Assembly (NCBI GenBank): GCA_964350695.1 | Contig: CAYGKM010000004.1 | Coordinates: 85,427-149,426, forward strand | Length of the DNA: 64,000 bases | DNA from: TMED27 sp964350695 | GTDB lineage: Bacteria; Pseudomonadota; Alphaproteobacteria; Micavibrionales; Micavibrionaceae | Direction: 5' to 3' | In this document: positions 52,904-61,427 of the stretch, piece after piece | Layout: each line of letters begins with the position of its first letter | Position numbering within the stretch: position 1 is the stretch's first letter | Notes under the pieces: model-generated | Told to the model about the DNA's origin: nothing | What the model saw: the letters and a program-made list of their open reading frames with translations, nothing else | The model's database searches: none | Program-made: the position numbers and the translations under genes

Positions 52904-53323
52904 ATGGTTAAAATTGAAAATTCAAAACATTTAAGAGTTTCCCGCGAAATCATCGGCGAAGTCCATAAAGGCTTTTCCTTTAAGAAGAAGGTGCAAGTCT
53001 CACCCTCGCAGGGCTTTCATGATCTGCATGACGCGGTGGTTGAAGCCTTTTCTTGCGTAGATTTAAAAGTAGAGGGGCGCGAAAGCGTCAATGAACTGAT
53101 TAACTGCCTGCAAAACCTCTATGAAACCTTGGCGGAGCAGGAAAGCCTCGCGCCTGAATCCAGCGGATATTTCATAGAAGCCGAGGATTTAAAACATCTG
53201 ATCAACAACATGGACGCCATCGGCGAAGCCATCCGCATTCACCAAACAGGCATGGATCAAGACACCGCCACGGCCATGCTCTGGGCTAAAACCGCTCTGA
53301 AAAAAATCGTAAAAGCGAATTAA
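52904..53323 (+). CDS. orphan helical protein between fabG and fabD
   Basis: The 139-residue protein, mostly helical after residue 40, has no recognised domain. Notable segments are HKGFSFKKKVQVSPSQGFHD and AEDLKHLINNMDAIGEAIR. It is on the opposite strand to the fab genes, divergent from fabG and overlapping the fabD stop by 4 bp, so it interrupts the usual fabD-fabG order. GTG at 52895 is an alternative start. Function unknown. Confidence 0.7.
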   Translation: MVKIENSKHLRVSREIIGEVHKGFSFKKKVQVSPSQGFHDLHDAVVEAFSCVDLKVEGRESVNELINCLQNLYETLAEQESLAPESSGYFIEAEDLKHLINNMDAIGEAIRIHQTGMDQDTATAMLWAKTALKKIVKAN

Positions 53324-54264
53324 GACAGCTTGGCGATCAGCGCTTCAATGTCTTCGGGCGTTCCGACGCTCGCGCATTCAATATCTTTATCAATGCGGCG
53401 CACAAGGCCCGAAAGCACTTTACCCGCGCCCAGCTCCACCATCTCTGAAACGCCCTGCTCTTTCATGAAAAGCACGCTTTCACGCCAGCGCACCATGCCG
53501 GTCACCTGATCCACCAAAAGCCCTCGAATTTCATCCACGTTGCTGGTCGTGCTGGCCGTTACATTCGCAACCAAAGGCACAATCGGCGCTTTGATTGTCG
53601 TATCTGCCAAGGCATCACGCATCGCGTCTGCTGCCGGCCCCATCAACGCGCAGTGAAACGGCGCAGACACAGGCAAAATCAACGCCCGCTTTGCGCCTTG
53701 TTCGGTCGCAAGCTCAACCGCGCGGGCAACCGCATCTTTATGGCCGCTCACCACAACTTGGCCAACGGAGTTATCATTCGCCGCCGCGCAAATCTCGCTG
53801 CCCGCCGCATCATTTGCAATCTGCTCAACTTCTTCAAACGATAGCCCCAAAACCGCCGCCATAGAACCAACGCCCACTGGCACGGCCTTTTGCATCGCCT
53901 GACCGCGCAACTTTAAAAGGCGCGCCGCATCGGCAATCGTAAAGCTTTCGGCGGCTGTCAGCGCGGAATATTCACCCAAGGAATGCCCCGCCACGAACTT
54001 AACCGCAGACTTAAAATCAATGCCGCCTTGTTTCTTCAAAACCTGCACCACCGCCATGGACACCGCCATCAATGCAGGTTGCGTGTTTTCGGTCAGTCCA
54101 AGGTCTTCTTCAGAGCCTTCAAACATCATTTTCGAAAGGTTCTGGGAGAGTGATTCGTCAATTTCTTCGAACACCGCGCGGGCATCGGCGAAATTTTCAA
54201 ACAAATCTTTCCCCATACCAACGAACTGTGAGCCTTGCCCCGGGAATATAAAACTGCGTGTCAT
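53320..54264 (-). CDS. fabD: malonyl-CoA:ACP transacylase
   Basis: FabD loads malonate onto ACP. The 314-residue enzyme has the opening FIFPGQGSQFVGMGKDL, the catalytic serine in VAGHSLGEYSALTAAESF and histidine in SAPFHCALMGPAADAM. A conserved arginine is in KLRGQAMQKAVP. It heads the minus-strand fatty-acid genes; the region upstream (54265-54519) also serves a divergent orphan gene and holds a PhaR-type box. Confidence 0.97.
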   Translation of the reverse strand: MTRSFIFPGQGSQFVGMGKDLFENFADARAVFEEIDESLSQNLSKMMFEGSEEDLGLTENTQPALMAVSMAVVQVLKKQGGIDFKSAVKFVAGHSLGEYSALTAAESFTIADAARLLKLRGQAMQKAVPVGVGSMAAVLGLSFEEVEQIANDAAGSEICAAANDNSVGQVVVSGHKDAVARAVELATEQGAKRALILPVSAPFHCALMGPAADAMRDALADTTIKAPIVPLVANVTASTTSNVDEIRGLLVDQVTGMVRWRESVLFMKEQGVSEMVELGAGKVLSGLVRRIDKDIECASVGTPEDIEALIAKLS

Positions 54265-54355
54265 ATTGATCTCCTACGCCTTGAAAAGGCTCATACATTA
54301 GAATAATAAAATTTTAAAATATACAATTTTGCTGATATTTTGTTTCACTCAAAGC

Positions 54356-54368
54356 TTGCACTGCAGCA
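54356..54368 (-). promoter_or_regulatory. third PhaR-type box
   Basis: Read on the minus strand, TGCTGCAGTGCAA differs at one base from the two boxes of the phasin promoter (5837, 5895). It lies in the divergent region between fabD and the gene at 54520, so either gene could be its target. Confidence 0.5.
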
Positions 54369-54450
54369 CAGAAATATCACGCCAAAATTTGCACTTTTTT
54401 TATGGTTATGTCACGCTCAACACGTACCCATAAAGAAAACGGTGTTACAG

Positions 54451-54481
54451 GGTTGAAAAGATTTTTTCAACCTCAAGGAGG
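54451..54481 (+). promoter_or_regulatory. stem-loop directly before an AAGGAGG site
   Basis: GGTTGAAAA (54451-54459) pairs perfectly with TTTTCAACC (54464-54472), and AAGGAGG follows at 54475-54481. An ATG at 54482 is followed at once by TGA. The hairpin may control or protect the transcript of the gene at 54520. It is not a terminator, since no T run follows. Confidence 0.45.
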
Positions 54482-54519
54482 ATGTGACGCAAAAAAATAA
54501 TAATACTGGGAGAACAAGA

Positions 54520-54858
54520 ATGAATACAGAATTACCGCAAACACAGATCCGCCGCCGCATTAAAGCTTTGGTTGAACAAACCAACGAAGCCTTTGCATGT
54601 TGTGGAGGATTAAATATGGATTACGCCGCCTTCGCCGCTCTTTCACTGACAGAATTCAAAGCCGCCCTGAATAATCCCGATTTAACCGACCGCGATCTTC
54701 GCAAGATTATCCGAAGCGGCCACAACACCCATAAGGCCAAAAACCCCAAAGGATGTTGGGCCACGTTTGTCGCCGGGCACATCGCAAATTGCTCCAATCA
54801 AAACCTCGCAGAGTCCCTCACATACGGGCTTGATAAGGTTTATGAAGAAAAGCCTTGA
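54520..54858 (+). CDS. orphan small helical protein with possible PhaR control
   Basis: The 112-residue protein from ATG 54520 (GGGAGAACAAGA before it) has no recognised family. It is helical, with a CC pair at TNEAFACCGGLNMDY and further cysteines at KGCWATF and IANCSNQN. GTG 54484 is an alternative start close behind a strong AAGGAGG, but with spacing that is too short. It is upstream of rpsF by 90 bp. The PhaR-type box upstream suggests expression with polyester storage; that is inference. Confidence 0.65.
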   Translation: MNTELPQTQIRRRIKALVEQTNEAFACCGGLNMDYAAFAALSLTEFKAALNNPDLTDRDLRKIIRSGHNTHKAKNPKGCWATFVAGHIANCSNQNLAESLTYGLDKVYEEKP

Positions 54859-54865
54859 TTTCTCT

Positions 54866-54939
54866 CTCCTCTTGGCAGTATAGTCCCGCCAATTCATAAC
54901 CTCGCTGGCACAGGGTGTGTCAGCATTAACCAAGAGGAG
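54866..54939 (+). promoter_or_regulatory. structured rpsF leader that hides the ribosome site
   Basis: CTCCTCTTGG (54866-54875) is fully complementary to CCAAGAGGAG (54930-54939), which contains the rpsF Shine-Dalgarno. Between them GCTGGCACA (54904-54912) pairs with TGTGTCAGC (54916-54924), with one G-U. Leaders of rpsF operons bound by the S6:S18 complex are known in many bacteria, with a CCG-containing element; CCCGCC lies at 54885-54890. Confidence 0.6.
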
Positions 54940-54947
54940 CATTATAT

Positions 54948-55334
54948 ATGCCTACTTACGAAACCGTGTTTATGTCACGGCAGGACCTGACTGATACACA
55001 AGTCAAAGACCTGACAGACAAATATTCCAAGCTTGTCACCGACAATGGCGGAAAAATCCTGAAAACAGAACAATGGGGTCTTCGCTCATTGGCTTATAAA
55101 ATCAACAAAGCCAAACGCGCATACTACACATTGCTTGAATTCGACGCCGAAGGCCCTGTGGTCATCGAAATGGAACGTCTTATGCGCATTGATGAAGATG
55201 TCATGCGTAAGCTTACATTGAAGCTTGATGAACCGACAGAAGGCCCGTCACCAATGATGAAGAGCCGCGATAACGATAATGACAGCGATGATTCAAGAGA
55301 CTCAAAACCATATACTAAGAAGGAGGCCGCATAA
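54948..55334 (+). CDS. rpsF: 30S ribosomal protein S6
   Basis: S6 binds the 16S platform with S18. The 128 residues begin MPTYETVFMSRQDLTDTQV and include WGLRSLAYKINKAKRAYYTLLEF, which matches the family core. After residue about 105 there is an acidic, serine-rich tail (NDNDSDDSRDSKPYTKKEAA). Its ribosome site AAGAGGAG can be hidden by the upstream leader. It overlaps rpsR by one base (TAATG). Confidence 0.97.
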   Translation: MPTYETVFMSRQDLTDTQVKDLTDKYSKLVTDNGGKILKTEQWGLRSLAYKINKAKRAYYTLLEFDAEGPVVIEMERLMRIDEDVMRKLTLKLDEPTEGPSPMMKSRDNDNDSDDSRDSKPYTKKEAA

Positions 55335-55621
55335 TGTCTGCTGCTGATGCACCTACAGTTAAACGCCCGTTTTTCCGTCGTAAAAAATCTTGTCCTTTCA
55401 CGGGTGAAAAATCTCAGGATCTGGATTGGAAAGATGTAAAGACACTCGGTCGCTATATCTCAGAGCGCGGTAAGATTGTTCCTCGTCGTATCACGGCTGT
55501 TTCTTCAAAGAAGCAACGCGAAATGGCAAAAGCGATCAAAAACGCACGTTATATGGGTCTTATGCCCTATGTTAACCACGAAGCTGATATGCCGCGCGCC
55601 ACACGCGTGAATAATCGCTAA
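55334..55621 (+). CDS. rpsR: 30S ribosomal protein S18
   Basis: The 95-residue protein has the S18 core: FFRRKKSCPFTGEKSQDLDWKDVKTL, RYISERGKIVPRRITAVSSKKQREM and IKNARYMGLMPYV. The single cysteine in SCPF is the usual one. It starts at the rpsF stop and lies 23 bp before rplI; the S6-S18-L9 order is standard. Confidence 0.98.
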   Translation: MSAADAPTVKRPFFRRKKSCPFTGEKSQDLDWKDVKTLGRYISERGKIVPRRITAVSSKKQREMAKAIKNARYMGLMPYVNHEADMPRATRVNNR

Positions 55622-55644
55622 TCGTCATTTAAGGAGACTTCGTA

Positions 55645-56433
55645 ATGTCTACACAATTAATCCTACTTGAGCGCGTAGAAAAGCTCGGCAACATGGGCGA
55701 TGTAGTGTCCGTGAAACCTGGTTTTGCGCGCAACTATTTGCTTCCGCAGAAGAAAGCTCTTCGCGCCAGCAAAGACAACATCGCCTATTTCGAAGCCCAG
55801 AAGAAAACTCTGGAAGCCGAGAATGATAAGCGTAAAAAAGAAGCAGAAAAAATCGCCAAGAAAATCGAAGGCGCAAAAATTTCTGTTATTCGTCAAGCCT
55901 CCGAATCCGGTCAACTTTACGGATCGGTAACTTCGCGCGATATCGCAGATAATTTGAGCATTCATGCCGGTGAAACAATTCCGCGCACGATGGTGTCTTT
56001 GAACGACACATTCAAACAAATCGGCCTTTTCCCAGTGTTCGTATTTGTTCACCCTGAAGTTAAAGTCGAAGTGATTGTAAACATCGCCCGCACAGCCGAA
56101 GAAGCGAAAATTCAGGTAGAAACAGGTAAAGCTCTTGTTTCCGGCGCAACTCAGGAAGAAGAACCTGTTGTTGATGCTCCTGATGAAGAGGCGTTGAAAG
56201 ACGTTCTTGATGAGGATGCTTTGGAAGCAGAAAAAGGCCGTCAGGCCGAAGCCGAAGAAAAAGCAGAAAAAGACGCCGCTAAGGACGCTGAAAAAGCTGC
56301 TAAAAAGGCAGAAAAAGACGCTGCCAAGGCTGCCGCTCAGGCCGCTGAAGCCGAAAGCGCAGAAGGCGATGCGCCTGCTGAAGACGCCGCTTCTGAAGAA
56401 GAGCCTGCGGAAGACGAAGCAACAGAAGAGTAA
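55645..56433 (+). CDS. rplI: 50S ribosomal protein L9 with long charged C-terminal tail
   Basis: Residues 1-about 155 are normal L9: the N-domain LLERVEKLGNMGDVVSVKPGFARNYLLP, the long helix, and the C-domain GSVTSRDIADNL with HPEVKVEVIVNIA. From about residue 168 to 262 comes an extra 95-residue tail of Glu, Ala and Lys (EAEEKAEKDAAKDAEKAAKK and similar). L9 is usually near 150 residues, and such tails are seen in some alphaproteobacteria. A terminator follows, ending the rpsF operon. Confidence 0.95.
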   Translation: MSTQLILLERVEKLGNMGDVVSVKPGFARNYLLPQKKALRASKDNIAYFEAQKKTLEAENDKRKKEAEKIAKKIEGAKISVIRQASESGQLYGSVTSRDIADNLSIHAGETIPRTMVSLNDTFKQIGLFPVFVFVHPEVKVEVIVNIARTAEEAKIQVETGKALVSGATQEEEPVVDAPDEEALKDVLDEDALEAEKGRQAEAEEKAEKDAAKDAEKAAKKAEKDAAKAAAQAAEAESAEGDAPAEDAASEEEPAEDEATEE

Positions 56434-56458
56434 ATCTTCTCAATCATACGAATTTAAG

Positions 56459-56485
56459 AAAGCCCGCCGCGCGCGGGCTTTTTTT
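56459..56485 (+). terminator. rho-independent terminator after rplI
   Basis: AAAGCCCGC (56459-56467) pairs with GCGGGCTTT (56473-56481), followed by a run of T to 56485. It closes the rpsF-rpsR-rplI operon. Confidence 0.9.
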
Positions 56486-56579
56486 ATGCGCGGAATAAAC
56501 CCCCGACTTACCCCCGTTATCCACAAGGGCAACCCATCATTTTCTGGCGATATGAGCCGCCCCCCTCTATGGTACTTGA

Positions 56580-58079
56580 ATGGCTAATGACATCGCATTT
56601 CAAGCTCCCCAAGAGGGCACGCATTTAAGTATCTCCGAGGATTCTCCTGCATATCGGATACTTCCGCACAACCTTGAGGCAGAGCAGGGGCTGCTCGGCG
56701 CGCTTTTGGTCAATAATCGCAGCACGGAAAAAATGGGCGATTACCTTAAAGGCCATCATTTCTTTATGCCTGCGCATCAACGCATTTTCGAATCCATCAT
56801 GACGATGATTGATCGCGGACAAAGCGCCTCTCCCGTCACCCTCAAAAATTATTTCGAAAAAGACGATGACCTCAAAGATGTCGGCGGCGCGGAATATCTC
56901 GTGGATCTGGCGGCAAGCGTTATTAATGTCATCAATGTTGCCGATTACGCCAAAACAATCCATGAGTTGCACCTGCGCCGTGAATTGATCGCGCTGGGCG
57001 AAGATGTCGTCAATGATTCCTATAATCACACGCTTGATAATGATGCCACGCAAACGATTGAACACGCCGAATCCAGATTATTCGAACTTGCCGAGACAGG
57101 TGATGTTAAAGGCGGCTTCCAGACGCTCCGTGATTCCGTCATCATCGCGATTGATCACGCGAAAAAGGCCTATGAATCTGATGGCCACGTCACGGGGGTG
57201 ACCTCCGGCCTTGTTGATATCGACAAAAAACTCGGCGGCTTCCAAAACTCTGACCTCCTCATTCTCGCGGGAAGACCTTCCATGGGGAAAACCGCGCTCG
57301 CCGTGAACTGGGCGTTCAACGCCGCCAAGGCCTTCGCCGAAAGCGGCGGCAAACAGGGCGGACGCGTCGCGTTCTTCTCCCTCGAAATGGCGGCAGAGCA
57401 GCTCGCAGGGCGTATCTTGTCCGAACAATCCGGCATTTCAGGCGACGCCATCCGTAAAGGGGACATCAAGGCCGAGGACTTCCGCGCTTTCGTTGAAGCC
57501 TCACAAAAGATGAGCCAAGTGCCGCTTTATATTGATGACACGCCCGCGCTGTCTATAGGCGCAGTGCGAACGCGGGCGCGCCGCCTCAAACGTCAGCACG
57601 GTCTCGATCTGCTGGTAATCGACTATCTCCAGCTCTTGCGCGGCAACGGCTCGAAACGCGGACAGGAAAACCGTGTGCAGGAAGTCTCCGAAATCACGCA
57701 AGGCTTGAAAGCGATTGCCAAGGAACTCGAAATCCCTGTGATTGCCCTCTCCCAGCTCTCCCGTCAGGTGGAGCAGCGCGAAGATAAACGCCCGCAGCTT
57801 TCCGACCTTCGGGAATCGGGATCCATCGAACAAGATGCCGATGTTGTGATGTTCGTGTACCGCGAGGAATATTACCTTTCGCGGACAGAACCTGAGCCGG
57901 GTACGGAAAAACATATGGCGTGGCAGACCTCTATGGAACGCGCCCATAATATCGGCGAATGTATCGTCGCCAAGCAGCGTCACGGTCCTATCGGTAATGT
58001 GAAAATGTACTTCGATGCCAATATCACGCGCTTCTCCGATCTGGACCCCAACCATTTTGCAGGCTTCGGGGATATATAG
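56580..58079 (+). CDS. dnaB: replicative DNA helicase DnaB
   Basis: DnaB is the hexameric helicase of the replication fork. The 499 residues have the N-domain (LPHNLEAEQGLLGALLVNNR), the Walker A GRPSMGKTALAVNWAF, the DnaB motifs LLVIDYLQLL and ALSQLSRQVEQREDKRPQLSDLRESG with the arginine finger region, and the C-terminal GPIGNVKMYFDANITRF. No intein is present. dnaB after rplI is a classic order. No clear ribosome site precedes ATG 56580, so the start is moderately certain. Confidence 0.97.
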   Translation: MANDIAFQAPQEGTHLSISEDSPAYRILPHNLEAEQGLLGALLVNNRSTEKMGDYLKGHHFFMPAHQRIFESIMTMIDRGQSASPVTLKNYFEKDDDLKDVGGAEYLVDLAASVINVINVADYAKTIHELHLRRELIALGEDVVNDSYNHTLDNDATQTIEHAESRLFELAETGDVKGGFQTLRDSVIIAIDHAKKAYESDGHVTGVTSGLVDIDKKLGGFQNSDLLILAGRPSMGKTALAVNWAFNAAKAFAESGGKQGGRVAFFSLEMAAEQLAGRILSEQSGISGDAIRKGDIKAEDFRAFVEASQKMSQVPLYIDDTPALSIGAVRTRARRLKRQHGLDLLVIDYLQLLRGNGSKRGQENRVQEVSEITQGLKAIAKELEIPVIALSQLSRQVEQREDKRPQLSDLRESGSIEQDADVVMFVYREEYYLSRTEPEPGTEKHMAWQTSMERAHNIGECIVAKQRHGPIGNVKMYFDANITRFSDLDPNHFAGFGDI

Positions 58080-58082
58080 GCC

Positions 58083-59141
58083 ATGCTCGGGCAGCTTGAA
58101 ATTGATTTGGGCGCGCTCGCCGAGAATTATTCTATACTTCAAAATAAAGTCGGTGCTTCTTGCGAGGTCGCGGCGGTTGTTAAGGCCAACGCGTATGGCT
58201 GCGGGGTTGCTGCCATTGCCCCTGTGCTGGAGGCGGCGGGCGCTAAAACTTTTTTTGTTGCCACGCTCCCCGAGGCTTTGGAGCTTCGCACCATCATCGA
58301 CCGCACGCCTTTGGTCGCAACGCTGAACGGCTTTGATGCCAATAACGCCGCGCTTTATGCCGCAGAAAACATCACGCCCATTTTAAATTCTCCCGAAGAA
58401 ATTGCGGCCTATAACACCTGCGCAGATGATCTGCCCAAACCGATCCTTCACTTTGATACAGGCATGAACAGGTTGGGCCTCCGCGCCGAGCATCTTGATA
58501 CGGCAAAGACCGTAACCCCCGCCATCATCATGAGCCATTTCGCCTGCGCTGATGAACCAGACCACGATATGAATGATGCGCAATTCGAAGCGTTTAAAAG
58601 GGTCGCGCAGAGCTTCCCGAGTGCCCCGAAATCTCTCGCCAATTCTTTCGGTGTATTTCGATCCGGTCAATATCATTTGGATATCGTGCGCCCGGGAATG
58701 TCGCTTTATGGGCTGAACCCGAAGCCGGAAGGAGATAATCCGATGCGTCCCGTTGTGAAACTATCTATTCCCATTCTACAAATAAAAGAAGTGGAAGAAG
58801 GCGAAACCGCAGGATACAACGCTACGTATCGTTTTAAAAAGAAATCAAAACTCGCAATTGTGCCTTTGGGGTATGCCGATGGATTTTTGCGCTCGCTCTC
58901 GAACGAGGGCGCACTCTATTGGAAAAATATCCGCTGCCCGATCCGCGGGCGGGTCTCGATGGATTTGACCATCGTCGATCTATCATCTGTCCCTGAAAAT
59001 GATTTGCCTGCAGCAGGGGATATGATGGAGGTGATCGGAAGCAACCAAAGCGCGGATGATATAGCGCAAAGCGCCGGTACGATCGGCTATGAAACCCTGA
59101 CCTCGCTCAGCCGCCGCTATACGCGCACATATATTTCTTAA
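58083..59141 (+). CDS. alr: alanine racemase
   Basis: Alr supplies D-Ala for peptidoglycan. The 352-residue fold-type-III PLP enzyme has K34 in VVKANAYGCGV for the cofactor, MSHFACADEPDH, and the RPGMSLYGLNP and RGRVSMDLTIVDLS motifs with the catalytic Tyr and Met region. It starts 3 bp after dnaB. Together with the D-Ala-D-Ala dipeptidase and dacA in this window it forms the D-Ala handling set. Confidence 0.95.
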   Translation: MLGQLEIDLGALAENYSILQNKVGASCEVAAVVKANAYGCGVAAIAPVLEAAGAKTFFVATLPEALELRTIIDRTPLVATLNGFDANNAALYAAENITPILNSPEEIAAYNTCADDLPKPILHFDTGMNRLGLRAEHLDTAKTVTPAIIMSHFACADEPDHDMNDAQFEAFKRVAQSFPSAPKSLANSFGVFRSGQYHLDIVRPGMSLYGLNPKPEGDNPMRPVVKLSIPILQIKEVEEGETAGYNATYRFKKKSKLAIVPLGYADGFLRSLSNEGALYWKNIRCPIRGRVSMDLTIVDLSSVPENDLPAAGDMMEVIGSNQSADDIAQSAGTIGYETLTSLSRRYTRTYIS

Positions 59142-59803
59142 TCACACATCCGCATCTCGGGCGGTAAATCGGCATCCGATAGGGCCGCGTAATCACCGTA
59201 CACTTCTTTAGGCAAGCGGTAATCCCACCATTCCTGCGGCAGGCCCGCAAGCTCGATGCCGTTTTCCACCGCCGCTTCCATCATGCAATAATCAAGCACG
59301 GCGCGGTTTTTCTTAGGCCCCGTAGCAAGGCGGCTATACTGTCTATGTGCAGGGTTTTGCACGGCGCTTGGATTATCGCTCAAGAAATCAAAGGGCGTGC
59401 CCATATCCAAAAGCTCGCCGTCCAGGGTTTCGAGGCTACAATCAATCGCCATGCCCCTGGGGTGTGCGCCTGCCCCGGGCGGAGAGAGCAAGCGCGGCTC
59501 TTCCAGCCATTGCGGATTGTCCTGCACGGCTTTTGTGTGAAGCATCTTTTCTTGCGCATCGCTTGTGCGCAGACCATCAAACAATACGAGTCTGTAACCG
59601 CGCGCCGTTGCCAGCATCGTGGCTTGAAGAACAACAGCCGCTAAATCCTTATGCAGCCAAAGCTGAGCGTCGGTTTTATAGATTTGCTCGCCGAATAAAA
59701 GATTATCCGCCCGCGCATAAGCCAGATCAATTCGAAACGGAAATAAATCCGCCTGCACATCCATGCATATGAAATCATCGGGGGACAAGGGCTTCAAATT
59801 CAT
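59138..59803 (-). CDS. M15D (VanX/DdpX-type) D-Ala-D-Ala dipeptidase
   Basis: The 221-residue protein matches the VanX/DdpX family, which hydrolyses free D-Ala-D-Ala. The arginine of FDGLRTSDAQ, and the zinc motif HPRGMAIDCS with His and Asp, are present. The last motif reads QEWWDYR, where the family normally has EWWH, so the third zinc ligand is Asp instead of His. No signal peptide, so it is cytosolic. It is convergent with alr, overlapping 4 bp. In non-resistant bacteria such enzymes recycle D-Ala. Confidence 0.85.
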   Translation of the reverse strand: MNLKPLSPDDFICMDVQADLFPFRIDLAYARADNLLFGEQIYKTDAQLWLHKDLAAVVLQATMLATARGYRLVLFDGLRTSDAQEKMLHTKAVQDNPQWLEEPRLLSPPGAGAHPRGMAIDCSLETLDGELLDMGTPFDFLSDNPSAVQNPAHRQYSRLATGPKKNRAVLDYCMMEAAVENGIELAGLPQEWWDYRLPKEVYGDYAALSDADLPPEMRMCD

Positions 59804-59856
59804 TTTTAGGTCTTTTCGCTCTAGACGTTACGCCGCCAATGTTCTAATTTTCTTTA

Positions 59857-60642
59857 ATGATTACGCATTCTCTCGATACTCTGCAAGGCATAGGTCACGC
59901 GCTCCTTAATTTTTTCGCAGGCGCAGGGCGATTGTTCATTTTTATCGGCCGCGCAGTATATCACAGCGTAACCCCGACCTTCTTCCCCGCGCAGCTTAAA
60001 CGCCAGCTCATTGATATCGGCTATTACTCTTTGCCTGTCGTGGGCATGACCGCGCTTTTCACAGGGATGGTGCTGGCGCTGCAAAGTTACACAGGCTTCA
60101 CCCGTTTTAATGCCGAGGGCGCCATCGCGGGCGTCGTTGTGCTGTCCGTGACGCGCGAACTTGCCCCCGTTCTGGCCGGTCTTATGGTTGCGGGGCGTGT
60201 CGGCGCGGCCATTGCTGCTGAAATCGGTACAATGCGCGTGACCGAGCAAATTGACGCCCTAAGCACGCTGTCCGTTAACCCGTTTAAATATTTGATCGCG
60301 CCGCGTTTAATCGCCGCAACGCTCACTCTGCCAATCCTCGTTTTGATCGGCGATGTGATCGGCGTGTATGGCGGCTATGTTGTGGCGATCTATAATCTCG
60401 ACTTCAGCGCAGGCAGTTATCTCTCCCAAACATGGGACACCGTGCAAACGATGGATGTGGTTTCTGGCTTGGTCAAAGCAGGGGTCTTCGGCTTTATCGT
60501 TGCCATCATGGGCTGTTATCATGGCTTTAACTCGGGCCGCGGCGCACAAGGCGTCGGCGCAGCTACAACCAACGCGGTTGTGTCCTCCTCAATCCTGATC
60601 CTGATTTTCAACTATATTCTCACGCAGGTCTTTTTCTCATGA
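59857..60642 (+). CDS. mlaE: MlaE, permease of the phospholipid transport system
   Basis: The 261-residue membrane protein is the MlaE family permease: about five helices, VGMTALFTGMVLALQSYTGF, the conserved RELAPVLAGLMVAGRVGAAIAAEIGTM with the Glu loop, and ILIFNYILTQVFF at the end. It moves phospholipids with MlaD and MlaF. Its stop overlaps the mlaF ATG by 4 bp. mlaD is not here but at 12514, so the system is genetically split. Confidence 0.95.
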   Translation: MITHSLDTLQGIGHALLNFFAGAGRLFIFIGRAVYHSVTPTFFPAQLKRQLIDIGYYSLPVVGMTALFTGMVLALQSYTGFTRFNAEGAIAGVVVLSVTRELAPVLAGLMVAGRVGAAIAAEIGTMRVTEQIDALSTLSVNPFKYLIAPRLIAATLTLPILVLIGDVIGVYGGYVVAIYNLDFSAGSYLSQTWDTVQTMDVVSGLVKAGVFGFIVAIMGCYHGFNSGRGAQGVGAATTNAVVSSSILILIFNYILTQVFFS

Positions 60643-61409
60643 GCGGGCGCAAGAAAATTGAACTCTCCGGTGTCAAAAAATCATTCGGTGATAAGCATGT
60701 CCTTGCCGGCATAGACCTCGTTGTCCCCGAAGGAAAATCAATGGTCGTGATCGGCGGCTCCGGCACGGGTAAATCCGTGATGCTGAAATGTATCCTCGGG
60801 CTGATGCACCCTGATAGCGGCTCTATCAAAATTGATGGCGAAGAAACCGTGCGCGCCCATGCAAGTGAGCGCGATGTGTTGCTCAGAAAATTCGGTATGC
60901 TGTTTCAGGGCGCGGCGCTTTTTGACTCGCTCAAAGTTTGGGAAAACGTGGCCTTCGGGCTTATTCAAGGGCGCGGCATGGCCCGCGAAGAAGCCCGCGA
61001 AATCGCTATCAAAAAAATTCTCTCTGTGGGTTTGAGCGAAAGCGTCGCTAACCTTTACCCTGCGGAAATCTCCGGCGGCATGCAAAAACGCGTTGGCCTT
61101 GCCCGCGCCGTGGCAACATCTCCCGAAATTATCTTCTTTGATGAACCAACCACGGGCCTCGACCCGATCATGGCGGATGTCATTAATGAACTGATCGTGG
61201 ATCAAGTGAAAGATTTAGGCGCAACCGCGCTCTCCATTACGCATGACATGTCCAGCGTCCGTAAAATCGCAGATTACGTCGCGATGATCCATGACGGTAA
61301 AATTGTCTGGACAGGGCCGGTCAAAGACTTAGATAAATCAGGCAACGAATACGTAGAACAATTTATTCACGGTCGCGCCGACGGGCCGATCGTGCGCCGC
61401 GTGGCTTAA
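60639..61409 (+). CDS. mlaF: MlaF, ATPase of the phospholipid transport system
   Basis: The 256-residue ABC ATPase drives the MlaE permease. Motifs are complete: Walker A GGSGTGKSVMLK, the signature ISGGMQKRVGLARA, Walker B IIFFDEPTTGLDP and the switch histidine in LSITHDMSSV. The C-terminal tail (VEQFIHGRADGPI) is typical of MlaF. It lies 18 bp before mrcA. Confidence 0.96.
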   Translation: MSGRKKIELSGVKKSFGDKHVLAGIDLVVPEGKSMVVIGGSGTGKSVMLKCILGLMHPDSGSIKIDGEETVRAHASERDVLLRKFGMLFQGAALFDSLKVWENVAFGLIQGRGMAREEAREIAIKKILSVGLSESVANLYPAEISGGMQKRVGLARAVATSPEIIFFDEPTTGLDPIMADVINELIVDQVKDLGATALSITHDMSSVRKIADYVAMIHDGKIVWTGPVKDLDKSGNEYVEQFIHGRADGPIVRRVA

Positions 61410-61427
61410 AGGGCCTCTTATTAAACA

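Noticed and set aside
54482..54487. ATG directly followed by TGA after AAGGAGG
   Set aside because: A start-stop could stall ribosomes, but with nothing else to support it I treat it as chance next to the hairpin.
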